Part shown: positions 51,441 to 58,958 of the stretch, piece by piece
Layout of the letters: every line of letters begins with the position of its first letter
Numbering within the stretch: the stretch's first letter is position 1
Assembly: GCF_003148665.1 (NCBI RefSeq)
Contig: NZ_QGGQ01000002.1
Coordinates: 62,001 to 126,000 of the forward strand
Direction of reading: 5' to 3'
Length of the DNA stretch: 64,000 nt
Source of the DNA: Maribacter polysiphoniae
GTDB taxonomy: Bacteria > Bacteroidota > Bacteroidia > Flavobacteriales > Flavobacteriaceae
Translations under genes and position numbers: made by a program
The notes under the pieces: model-generated
What the model was told of the DNA's origin: nothing
The model's input: the letters and a program-made list of their open reading frames with translations, nothing else
The model's database searches: none

Positions 51441-51926
51441 TCAATTATTGACTATCATTTCCGTAAAGGCTTTCCATTTTGCGGTATCACCGTTTATTTC
51501 ATAAGAATTGGTATTTTTAAAAAGGATAGTAATTCCGCCAACCATCGCCCCTAACGTTCCTCCTAAAAGAGCTCCTGCCGCAGCACCCTCACCCGCATTA
51601 TATGCCAATATCCAAGCATCTGGATCGGCAGTGGCCACGCCGACAACCGCCATTGTCCCAGCACCGACTACTGCGCCTATAAGCACATTGTTCCCACCTG
51701 AATGTTTCGTTTTAACGGAGCCGATACTACGAACCGGAATTTCCATGGGTTGCCCATTCCTAACCAATTGGAGTGAGGTATCCAAAATCGAAAGTACTTT
51801 CCCCTTACTTATCTTTTTACCTTCCAAATCATATACCCGTAGAAAGACATTTGTGTTTTCCAATCCATTCTGGGCATACGCATTACTGATTAAAACCAAC
51901 GTAATCACAAAAATCAAATTTTTCAT
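51441..51926 (-). CDS. Exported protein with glycine-zipper segment
   Basis: 161 residues with a signal peptide (FVITLVLISNAYAQ). A short beta domain (VYDLEGKKISKGKVLSILDTSLQLV…IPVRSIGSVKTKHSGG) is followed by two Gly/Ala-rich helical hairpin segments (VLIGAVVGAGTMAVVGVAT and GAAAGALLGGTLGAMVGGITIL) of glycine-zipper type, and a small C-terminal tail. No family name recognised. Probably an outer-envelope protein. Confidence 0.72.
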   Translation of the reverse strand: MKNLIFVITLVLISNAYAQNGLENTNVFLRVYDLEGKKISKGKVLSILDTSLQLVRNGQPMEIPVRSIGSVKTKHSGGNNVLIGAVVGAGTMAVVGVATADPDAWILAYNAGEGAAAGALLGGTLGAMVGGITILFKNTNSYEINGDTAKWKAFTEMIVNN

Positions 51927-52145
51927 AATGTGTTATTTAAATTTAAGGTATGGTGTATTATGGACAATGCTAACCTATCAACCATATGGGGGAAGAATGC
52001 ACTTTATTTTGCATGCCGCAAAAAAGCTCAAGTACTTAAATATAACCATTTATTCCCTTTACACCTTTACAATCGATGGAGTTTAACAAAACAGCGAAAG
52101 GTTATCAAAGGTTGGGGAACTACGCCCGAAATCGTATGGGAAGTA

Positions 52146-53162
52146 TTACAGGGTAGCGTTTTCTTTCAACGTCACCCGTTTCTTGGAGGCATCGAGTTCT
52201 ACTTCGACACCCATAGGAAATGTGCATAAATTCTTGTCATGCCCAAATGGAAAATCATATAAAATAGGAATGTTCAAGTCTAACAACCGATCTTTTAAGG
52301 TCTCTATCAAACTCAGTGAAACATCGCCTTCCCCTGGATTACAATCGGCAAATTCACCCAAAATGATCCCACTCGCCTTTTTAAGGTTATTTGCTTGCCG
52401 AAGTTGGGTCAGCATTCTATCGACCTTCCTCGGTTTTTCGCCAACATCCTCTATAAAAACCAATTTGTCCTTAAAGTCGTTATCGTACCCTGTTCCGGCT
52501 AAGGCAGCCAACAAACTAAGGTTACCGCCGATTAATTTTCCGGTTGCTTTCCCTTCGGCAAGGGTTATCGTTTTATCGGTACCATCAATGCTATGGCCCG
52601 CTCCTCCATCGAATACAATCGCATTGACATGTTCTTTATTGAAGTCGGTAAAATCCCAGGCACCGATAGGACCATGAAGACCAACCAATCCGGTTTTACG
52701 GTATATGGCGTTTATCAGGGCGGTAATATCGCTGAAACCGATCAATATTTTCGGGTTTTCCTTAACCAAATCATAATCGATAAGGGGTAACAATCTATTG
52801 CAACCATCACCTCCCCGAACACACCAAATGGCCTTTGTCGTTGTATCGGCAAAGGCCGCATGTAAATCTTCCAATCTTTGTTTATCGGTCCCGGCCATAT
52901 AGCCTCTTTTGGCCCTTACGTTTTTGGACAGCTTGACTTTAAGCCCTAAGTCCTCAAGATTCTTTACTGACAATTCTATTTTCTGATCATTCACCGGACC
53001 TCCTGGGGCAATTAAGGTTACGGTATCACCTTTAGTAAGTCCTTTAGGTTTGATCGTTTTCTCTTTTTTACCTGTACTTGTTGCATTGGCATTCAGATTG
53101 GAAGTGGTAAAAATGGCCGTAGTTCCCATTGCCATGGTTTTGATAAAGGGTCTTCTTTTCAT
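52146..53162 (-). CDS. LD-carboxypeptidase (peptidase S66 family), Tat-type signal
   Basis: 338 residues. The N-terminus MKRRPFIKTMAMGTTAIF is Tat-like. The S66 core follows: GDTVTLIAPGGPV, RGGDGCNRLLPLIDYD, catalytic Ser in LIGFSDITALINAIY, then the Glu of VFIEDVGEKPRKVDRML and the His of FPFGHDKNL. Such enzymes cleave the L-Lys/DAP–D-Ala bond in tetrapeptides (peptidoglycan recycling) or, in some, microcin-like adducts. Export makes a periplasmic role likely. Confidence 0.9.
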   Translation of the reverse strand: MKRRPFIKTMAMGTTAIFTTSNLNANATSTGKKEKTIKPKGLTKGDTVTLIAPGGPVNDQKIELSVKNLEDLGLKVKLSKNVRAKRGYMAGTDKQRLEDLHAAFADTTTKAIWCVRGGDGCNRLLPLIDYDLVKENPKILIGFSDITALINAIYRKTGLVGLHGPIGAWDFTDFNKEHVNAIVFDGGAGHSIDGTDKTITLAEGKATGKLIGGNLSLLAALAGTGYDNDFKDKLVFIEDVGEKPRKVDRMLTQLRQANNLKKASGIILGEFADCNPGEGDVSLSLIETLKDRLLDLNIPILYDFPFGHDKNLCTFPMGVEVELDASKKRVTLKENATL

Positions 53163-53278
53163 GAGGATTGATTTTGATTCCGATTAACCTAAAAAATGAT
53201 TCAAGTAAACAAAAAAATATGGATTTACCATAATGAACTGGACTAAGGTTTTTATAAGAGGTTTTGAAGGGCTACGTT

Positions 53279-54124
53279 CTATTCCGATTGAAATGGGGTA
53301 TTAGTTAATTTTATTTCCTTTGTTTCCGTGTTAAAGATACCATACAGACTATCATTATTTTCTTTTGCGTGGTTGAATTTCACTTGAATTTCATTCCCTT
53401 CACCTACCCATTGAATGGAACTAAATTCTAGTTCCGTTATTCTTGTTAAATCCTTACCGTTCAGTTCTGAGATATACAAATTACGACGATCATTTTCATT
53501 GATAAATCCATCATTGTTAGTGTCCATTTCTGATAAAGAATAGAGAATTTTTTTTGGACCTAAACCCTCTTTAGTTGGCCCGACGAACATCCATGAAATA
53601 TATCCATTTTTTGGAAGAAGTTTTCCAATAAAATTACACTCGTTATCAAAAAAAAGGATATTTATTGTATTGTCAACCACCATGTCATTATCATACATGG
53701 TATAACTTTTGTCTATCTGAACTTCAAATTCCATATTCACTGTAAATGGAGAATAAAAATAATTTGAAAACGGCACTTTGAGTGGATCGGACTGTTTGCC
53801 ACTCCATATTTTTGGTGGACTTAAGACAATATCTTTAACTTGTGGCTTTTTTGAATAATCCGTTGAAGATATGATCAAATAAATCATTAAGATACCTGTA
53901 AGACTAATGATGGAAATTAAGAAAGTTAATTCCTTTCTACGTTTTACTTTTGAATCTTGTTTTATTTGATTGACAACTTGCTCAACTTGTTCTTTTGGAA
54001 ACTCATTAAATATCGCTTTATTTTGCTTGTCAGTTCCGCTATAGATAGTCTCTCTATTATCTCCTTTAAATTTTCGCCGTTTAGATGCGCGTAAAGACCT
54101 GTTTTGTCCTAAACGCTTAATCAT
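53279..54124 (-). CDS. Membrane-anchored protein with EF-hand-like loop, unknown function
   Basis: 281 residues from ATG 54124 (MIKRLGQNRSLRASKRRKF); the frame extends 9 codons further. A basic cytoplasmic segment (about 1-85, with KEQVEQVVNQIKQDSKVKRRKE) is followed by one transmembrane helix (about 88-108, LTFLISIISLTGILMIYLIIS) and an extracytoplasmic domain with DTNNDGFINENDRRNLY near 205-221, which fits a dockerin/EF-hand calcium loop. The codon use and AT content look slightly richer than neighbours. No known family recognised. Confidence 0.7.
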   Translation of the reverse strand: MIKRLGQNRSLRASKRRKFKGDNRETIYSGTDKQNKAIFNEFPKEQVEQVVNQIKQDSKVKRRKELTFLISIISLTGILMIYLIISSTDYSKKPQVKDIVLSPPKIWSGKQSDPLKVPFSNYFYSPFTVNMEFEVQIDKSYTMYDNDMVVDNTINILFFDNECNFIGKLLPKNGYISWMFVGPTKEGLGPKKILYSLSEMDTNNDGFINENDRRNLYISELNGKDLTRITELEFSSIQWVGEGNEIQVKFNHAKENNDSLYGIFNTETKEIKLTNTPFQSE

Positions 54125-54318
54125 GTCTAAAATATGTCCGGCAGAACTCAAATTTCTAAATGTTTAACTACAATTATATGTAGCTACAAGTTACTATAAT
54201 TCTCTTTTAGACGTAATCCATTCTTAAAATTTTCAGTACTGGAAACCCCATAAAAAACATCCCGTTTCGTTTCCAGTTTTAGGCAAGCCCCAATTTTCCA
54301 CGGCAACAATTTGTTGTA

Positions 54319-54355
54319 TTGCGTCAATCGAAACCAGCATATCGGGGGATATTTG
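54319..54355 (+). promoter_or_regulatory. GCGTCAA-box promoter, YtxH operon
   Basis: TTGCGTCAA (54319-54327) with TTTG at 54352-54355, a distance of 33 bp, about 40 bases before the YtxH ATG. The same pair at the same distance precedes DUF1328 and dps. Confidence 0.6.
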
Positions 54356-54393
54356 TAGTAAGAAATCGAGTATTAACCTTTAAAAATTATCAT

Positions 54394-54726
54394 ATGAACG
54401 ACAATGGAAATACATTATTGGGCGTCTTGGCCGGAACAGCAATAGGAGCCGCATTAGGAATTCTTTTTGCTCCCGACAAAGGCTCGGCAACACGAAAAAG
54501 AATAGCGGAACAAGCGGAAGCTACCCGAGATTCCATCGCAGAATCCACCATGGATTTAAGGGATAAGGCAGCCACTACAGTGGCCTCCAAACGTGAGACC
54601 TTGGACCATCAATTGGAAAGCATCGTCTCAGACGTAAGCCATAAGACCGAGGATGTCATTACCACCTTGGAAAAAAAATTGGCCGACCTGAAATCAAAGA
54701 ATAAGAAATTACAGAAAACATCGTAA
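54394..54726 (+). CDS. YtxH-domain protein (general stress)
   Basis: 110 residues from ATG 54394 (MNDNGNTLLGVLAG…); an earlier in-frame start at 54319 lies within the promoter. The N-terminal hydrophobic glycine-rich segment (LLGVLAGTAIGAALGILFAPDKGSATRK) is the YtxH signature, followed by a long charged helix with coiled-coil character to the end. YtxH genes are sigma-B/stress regulated in Firmicutes; in Bacteroidota they also sit in stress blocks. Its stop overlaps the next start (TAATG). Confidence 0.85.
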   Translation: MNDNGNTLLGVLAGTAIGAALGILFAPDKGSATRKRIAEQAEATRDSIAESTMDLRDKAATTVASKRETLDHQLESIVSDVSHKTEDVITTLEKKLADLKSKNKKLQKTS

Positions 54727-55073
54727 TGGGTATTATCGAAGCATTGGACAACACCAGTACTGCCGCCGTGGATAAAGGAGAGGCCTACTTAAAGACCACA
54801 AAAAAATACTACGAACTAAAAGTATTTCAACAACTGGCGCTTCTTTCGGTTACGGGATGCAAATTGGCCCTCTATTTTGGTCTTTGCATCTTGGGCCTCA
54901 TCTTCTTAGCGATTGCAGGCGCTTCAGCGATCGGTGATTATTTCGATAATGCATCCATAGGATACCTTTTCGTTTCCGTATTGTTCTTTGGCCTTATCGG
55001 TATAATCTACTTGGTTAGGAATCGAATTGAAAAATTGATAATCCATAAACTATCAGAAAACTTTTTTGACTAA
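54726..55073 (+). CDS. Holin-like (phage_holin_3_6 type) membrane protein
   Basis: 115 residues. Two transmembrane helices (about 41-70 and 78-98: CKLALYFGLCILGLIFLAIAGASAIGDYF, YLFVSVLFFGLIGIIYLV) in the middle, with a short N-terminal helix. Matches the 'phage holin family' proteins that occur with YtxH in environmental bacteria and are not linked to lysis. Overlaps the neighbours on both sides by a base, so the three genes form an operon. Confidence 0.78.
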   Translation: MGIIEALDNTSTAAVDKGEAYLKTTKKYYELKVFQQLALLSVTGCKLALYFGLCILGLIFLAIAGASAIGDYFDNASIGYLFVSVLFFGLIGIIYLVRNRIEKLIIHKLSENFFD

Positions 55074-55279
55074 TGGACAGAAGACCCTACAACTCCCTAA
55101 AGGAAATAAAATTGGAACTCCAAACTTTGAATCTTGAGCGAAAGATCCAGATGGAAGAGTTAAAGTTGACCAAGCATCAGATCAAAGAAGACCTGCGACC
55201 GATCAATTGGATTGCGACGCTCCTTAAAGGGGTTAAGAAATACGGTGCCCTAATACTCCTAAAAAAGATGTTGCGCTGA
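55073..55279 (+). CDS. Small basic protein of YtxH operon
   Basis: 68 residues with a charged helical start (LKEIKLELQTLNLERKIQMEELKLTKHQIKEDLRPINW) and a C-terminal amphipathic segment (GVKKYGALILLKKMLR). No recognised family, but the position (stop/start overlap with the holin-like gene) and composition recur in Bacteroidota stress operons. It may bind the YtxH or holin-like protein. Confidence 0.65.
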   Translation: MDRRPYNSLKEIKLELQTLNLERKIQMEELKLTKHQIKEDLRPINWIATLLKGVKKYGALILLKKMLR

Positions 55280-55314
55280 TTATCGATTGCCTTTTACCCG
55301 AATACCCATGAATA

Positions 55315-55332
55315 TAGGATGACGTCATCCTA
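55315..55332. repeat. 18-bp perfect palindrome
   Basis: TAGGATGACGTCATCCTA reads the same on both strands and is followed by CTTTTAAAA. It can fold to a 7-bp stem with an ACGT loop, so it could be a weak terminator of the YtxH operon, or an operator ahead of mscS. Confidence 0.45.
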
Positions 55333-55372
55333 CTTTTAAAATCCAACATATTAAAATAAACATATACAACCC

Positions 55373-56248
55373 ATGAATTTAAGAATAGGTGAAGCCTGGA
55401 ATAAAATGATCGACCGTATTGAAGGTTGGGTAGACCAATTGATCATTAGTCTGCCGAATATCATTATCGCGATCATGGTATTCATTCTAGCCATTATCCT
55501 ATCAAAATACATCAGTAAATTATCCCTTAAATTATTGGGCAAAAGCAAATTGCAACCGTCAATGCGGCAGGTAATCTCAAGGTTGGTTTCGGTATTCGTC
55601 ATTTTGATGGGACTGTTTTTAATTTTGGGCATTCTGGATTTGAGCAAGACCTTGAACACCATCCTTACCGGTGCCGGGGTTGCCGGGTTAGCGGTTGGAC
55701 TAGCGCTACAAGGTGCTTTGGCAAACACCTATTCCGGTATCGTCTTATCCTATATAAAACACTTGAAATTCGGGGATTGGATCCAAAGCAACAACTACTC
55801 AGGCGAAATTGTGGATATTGACCTCCGTTCGGTGACCATCAAGGAAATTGACAACAATCTGGTCTATATTCCCAATAAATTGGTATTGGAAAACCCGATT
55901 AAGAACTTTTCATCAACAGCACAGTCACGGGTAATCCTTGATTGTGGGGTAGCCTACTCCTCTGACCTCGAATTTGTCCGGAAATTGGTCATACAAACCA
56001 TTGTGGAAAATTTCAAAGCGGTGGAAACAAGTAAAGAGGTCATTTTCCTCTATACGGCATTCGGTGACAGTTCCATCAACTTTCAAACCCGGTTCTGGAT
56101 CAATTCCACATCCGGACTCGAAGTCCTAAAGGCCAAGACCAATGCCATTATCGCCATAAAAAAAGCCTTTGATGCCAACGACATCAATATACCTTTCCCG
56201 ATACGAACATTGGATTTCCCCAAGTCGATCGAGATCGCCCGGAACTAG
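55373..56248 (+). CDS. Small-conductance mechanosensitive channel (MscS family)
   Basis: 291 residues: three transmembrane segments (about 23-45, 68-88, 95-115) with the pore helix glycine pattern (LTGAGVAGLAVGLALQGALANTYSGI), followed by the MscS beta domain (FGDWIQSNNYSGEIVDIDLRSVTIKEIDNNLVYIPNKLVLENPIKNFS) and the C-terminal cage. Full typical length. It protects against osmotic downshift, which suits the stress-gene neighbourhood. Confidence 0.93.
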   Translation: MNLRIGEAWNKMIDRIEGWVDQLIISLPNIIIAIMVFILAIILSKYISKLSLKLLGKSKLQPSMRQVISRLVSVFVILMGLFLILGILDLSKTLNTILTGAGVAGLAVGLALQGALANTYSGIVLSYIKHLKFGDWIQSNNYSGEIVDIDLRSVTIKEIDNNLVYIPNKLVLENPIKNFSSTAQSRVILDCGVAYSSDLEFVRKLVIQTIVENFKAVETSKEVIFLYTAFGDSSINFQTRFWINSTSGLEVLKAKTNAIIAIKKAFDANDINIPFPIRTLDFPKSIEIARN

Positions 56249-56376
56249 TCCGTTGAATTTCAACAATGCCATGACTATGGGGCTTTAACAGCAACATAAC
56301 CATGGCCAAGATTACCCTATGGATGTTAAAAAGGAACCATCCTAAAAAATACCTTGATAATTTAAACAATAACAAA

Positions 56377-56826
56377 ATGAGTACATACACAGAAACTATT
56401 GGAGAAAAATTAAATGACCTATTGGAAAAAACCTACGATGCCGAAAAAGGCTATAAAAAAGCTGCGGAAAATACAGAGCATCCTTTGCTTAAACCTTATT
56501 TCGAAAGAAGGAGTAAAGAACGTACCGACTTTAAGCAGGCCATAAAAACAGAAATCAAACAATTTGGCCAAAACCCCGAAACGGAAGGAAGCCTTACGGG
56601 AAAAGTACACCGCACCTGGATGGACACCAAAGCACTGTTCGCTGCCGACAAGGCAGAGGCCATGTTGGAAGAATCGATCCGAGGTGAGAAATCCGCCGTA
56701 GCGGAGTATAAGGAACTTTTGAATGATACGCAGTTACCCCCGAGCACTGCTATAATGCTCAAAGATCAAATGAATCGTATCGCTTATGACCTAAGTACGA
56801 TAAAGACGCTTGAGAATCTATCGTAA
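56377..56826 (+). CDS. PA2169-family four-helix-bundle protein
   Basis: 149 residues from ATG 56377 (MSTYTETIG…); the in-frame ATG at 56302 would add a basic tail and is unlikely. Helices with LNDLLEKTYDAEKGYKKAAENTEHPLLKPYFERRSKERTDFKQAI and LTGKVHRTWMDTKALFAAD…ILEESIRGEKSAVAEYKELL match the PA2169 / DUF2383 ferritin-like bundle. Usually stress-induced. Metal site residues (E, H) are partly present. Followed by a strong terminator. Confidence 0.84.
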   Translation: MSTYTETIGEKLNDLLEKTYDAEKGYKKAAENTEHPLLKPYFERRSKERTDFKQAIKTEIKQFGQNPETEGSLTGKVHRTWMDTKALFAADKAEAMLEESIRGEKSAVAEYKELLNDTQLPPSTAIMLKDQMNRIAYDLSTIKTLENLS

Positions 56827-56844
56827 GTCGTAATCCCATAGAAG

Positions 56845-56874
56845 AAAAAAGGATGCCTTAGGGCATCTTTTTTT
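56845..56874 (+). terminator. Rho-independent terminator
   Basis: GATGCC (56852-56857) TTAG GGCATC (56862-56867) followed by seven T. Ends the PA2169-family gene. Confidence 0.9.
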
Positions 56875-57029
56875 GTTACAGTAAACCTGGAAAGTCATAC
56901 GGATGGGGGTGATGCATCTTATCATTCCTTTCACGATTCCCTTTTTTTAGGATGACGATCAACATAGAAGTCCCTAATCAGGGCAAAAAAAAAGGGGGTA
57001 AAAACATAAAGCGTTAATAATCAAACCGA

Positions 57030-57066
57030 TTGCGTCAACGGTTATTCCTGAATCTCATCATCTTTG
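57030..57066 (+). promoter_or_regulatory. GCGTCAA-box promoter, DUF1328 gene
   Basis: TTGCGTCAA (57030-57038) with TTTG at 57063-57066, 33 bp apart, as at the YtxH and dps promoters. The leader then contains an inverted repeat GTTGAT-AAGGC-ATCAAC at 57077-57093. Confidence 0.6.
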
Positions 57067-57120
57067 TACCAAGGAAGTTGATAAGGCATCAACACCCTTT
57101 TAACCTTTAAATCACTTAAT

Positions 57121-57282
57121 ATGTTACGTTGGACAGTTACTTTTATCATATTGGCTATCATTGCCGCAGTATTCGGATTTGGTGGAATCGCAGCCGGCGC
57201 TGCCAGTATTGCCAAGATCTTATTTTTCGTTTTTATCATCTTGTTTATCATCTCATTGATTACAGGAAGAAAAAAAGTATAA
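57121..57282 (+). CDS. DUF1328 small membrane protein (YtjA-like)
   Basis: 53 residues starting [24 protein letters not shown], then [25 protein letters not shown] and ending RKKV. This is the full-length DUF1328 sequence with two transmembrane helices and the conserved W4, FGFGG and [10 protein letters not shown] pattern. Found in many stress regulons, where the family is upregulated by osmotic or oxidative stress. The gene is short but certain by composition. Confidence 0.9.
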   Translation: MLRWTVTFIILAIIAAVFGFGGIAAGAASIAKILFFVFIILFIISLITGRKKV

Positions 57283-57350
57283 ACAGAACAACCTTTATAT
57301 TGGTTCAAGGTTAATGATGTAACCAATAAGCGAACTTAATACCATTTATT

Positions 57351-57539
57351 ATGAAGAAATTACCTATATATTTATTATTTGCATTTTTCACAGTTTCATT
57401 TGCTACCCTGACAAGTTGTAGGGAAGATAAATCGGCCAAAGAAAAAGTAGAGGAAGGCGTTGAGGATATTGGAGATGGCATTGAAGAAGGTGTTGAGGAA
57501 GTCGAGGATGAGATCGACGATGCCACAGACGATAATTAA
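57351..57539 (+). CDS. Small acidic lipoprotein
   Basis: 62 residues. Lipoprotein signal (AFFTVSFATLTSC) followed by a highly acidic helical tail made of repeated EEGVEDIGDGIEEGVEEVEDEID. No enzyme motif. It follows DUF1328 with a 68-base gap and precedes a good terminator, so it belongs to the same transcription unit. Its acidic repeats may bind cations or another envelope protein. Confidence 0.75.
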   Translation: MKKLPIYLLFAFFTVSFATLTSCREDKSAKEKVEEGVEDIGDGIEEGVEEVEDEIDDATDDN

Positions 57540-57561
57540 AAAATCAGTAGTGACACGGTAC

Positions 57562-57600
57562 AGCGGGTTATTCCATTATAGGAAATAACCCGCTTGTTTT
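57562..57600 (+). terminator. Rho-independent terminator
   Basis: Arms GCGGGTTATTCC and GGAAATAACCCGC (one bulge) around ATTATA, followed by TTGTTTT. Confidence 0.85.
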
Positions 57601-57780
57601 ATACAACAACCCTATATCCCCTTGGACTTCGAATTTTCATCAATGGATCACCCTCCCGTAATGTGTGATCCTTACCAACATCATCCAAGTAAAAATCCCA
57701 TATTTGTCCTATCATCAAAAACAATCCACTATTTGAAGACCAAAAAAATGGCCTTTTGGATAATTTAGTATCTTGACGTT

Positions 57781-58341
57781 ATGACGCTGAACATCAAATT
57801 TGATTATAATTTCATCTGTAAGGCTATTTTACAGGAACAATTGGACAACTTAGGCTTGGAATACACTTTACAGTCCCTAGGGGAAATAAAGTTCAAAAAC
57901 AAACTTACCCATACCCAACGGGACCAACTGTGCCAAGCATTCGGTAAGTACGGTATTGAAATATTGGACAACCCCCAAAATGTTCTCGTGCAACGTATAA
58001 AAGATGCAATTACCGAGCTTGTAAATGACAGTGACAAAGCCAAAAAATACAATGTATCTACCTATTTATCAGACACATTGAACTATTCGTACCCCCATTT
58101 ATCCTCCATTTTTTCGGAAGTGACCCATTCCTCCATAGAGAATTTCATCATCCTTAAAAAAATTGATGCCGTTAAGCATTTGATTATGGATAAAAATCTT
58201 ACCTTGACCGAAATTGCGCACAGGTTAAATTACAGTAGTGTAGCCCATCTGTCCGCACAGTTCAAGAAAACAACCGGTTTAACACCTTCATCCTTTCAAC
58301 GAATAATCAAAAAACGAAAAGAAAAAGGAATTACACCATAA
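57781..58341 (+). CDS. AraC-family transcriptional regulator
   Basis: 186 residues. The C-terminal 100 residues form the double helix-turn-helix of AraC (YSYPHLSSIFSEVTHSSIENFIILKKIDAVKHLIMD, LTLTEIAHRLNYSSVAHLSAQFKKTTGLTPSSFQ). The N-terminal 80 residues are a small domain without recognised fold. A short gap of 15 bases separates it from the response regulator gene, so the two are probably co-transcribed. Likely regulator of nearby stress genes. Confidence 0.9.
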   Translation: MTLNIKFDYNFICKAILQEQLDNLGLEYTLQSLGEIKFKNKLTHTQRDQLCQAFGKYGIEILDNPQNVLVQRIKDAITELVNDSDKAKKYNVSTYLSDTLNYSYPHLSSIFSEVTHSSIENFIILKKIDAVKHLIMDKNLTLTEIAHRLNYSSVAHLSAQFKKTTGLTPSSFQRIIKKRKEKGITP

Positions 58342-58356
58342 TCAATACAAGGGTAT

Positions 58357-58803
58357 ATGGCGTTGAGCATTATGAATATAGCGCTAGCTGACGATGATGC
58401 CGATGACAGGATGCTTTTCGAGGAGGCTATCGGCGAAATTGAAATAAAAACCAAACTATCACTTTTTTCCGATGGAAAACAGTTGATGGATTACCTTACC
58501 CAACCCCAAGCAATACTCCCCGAGATTATTTTTTTGGACCTGAACATGCCCATTAAGAATGGGATGCAATGTTTAAGGGAAATAAGGCAAAACGAATCCC
58601 TTTTGCACCTGTGTGTGGCGATTTACTCCACCTCGTCCTCGGAGCAGGACATTGAGGAGACTTTTGTAAATGGAGCCAACATTTATATTAACAAACCCAA
58701 TAGTTTTGGAGCATTGAAGAAAGCCGTGGAAAAGGCATTGCGCTTAAATTGGCAGTACCATACCTCTGCTTTGAATAGGGATAATTTTCTACTTCGACTA
58801 TAA
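58357..58803 (+). CDS. Single-domain response regulator (Rcp/CheY type)
   Basis: 148 residues (a start five codons later, MNIALADDDADD, is likely). A receiver with the acidic pair DDDADD, phospho-Asp in IIFLDLNMPIKNG and the Thr/Lys loop (YSTSSSEQDIEETFVNGANIYINKPN). No output domain, so it probably relays from or is fed by the PAS kinase downstream. Rcp-type regulators couple to phytochrome-like kinases with the same SHDLQEP histidine box that is found in the next gene. Confidence 0.88.
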   Translation: MALSIMNIALADDDADDRMLFEEAIGEIEIKTKLSLFSDGKQLMDYLTQPQAILPEIIFLDLNMPIKNGMQCLREIRQNESLLHLCVAIYSTSSSEQDIEETFVNGANIYINKPNSFGALKKAVEKALRLNWQYHTSALNRDNFLLRL

Positions 58804-58958
58804 TTTTACATCTCAACACAAAATTTACTGCTATTTTTAACCCTAAAGATTAATTCTTTGACCCGATTGCTTTAAGACAATTTGAAATCTGGCAGAAGCA
58901 CTTTACATTCCGTACTTTAGCCATACTAGCTTTGTATCTCTAAAAACACATCAAGATT

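Noticed and set aside
51927-52145. Possible small genes in the 219-bp gap
   Set aside because: Plus-strand frames have no protein-like composition and overlap antisense to neighbours; nothing supportable.
54390-54590. Antisense open frame over the YtxH gene
   Set aside because: Caused by the strong composition bias of the Ala/Gly/Lys-rich YtxH gene.
54726-55073. Prophage indicated by a holin-like gene
   Set aside because: No lysis, packaging or structural genes nearby; the gene is embedded in a YtxH stress operon, as in many non-phage loci.
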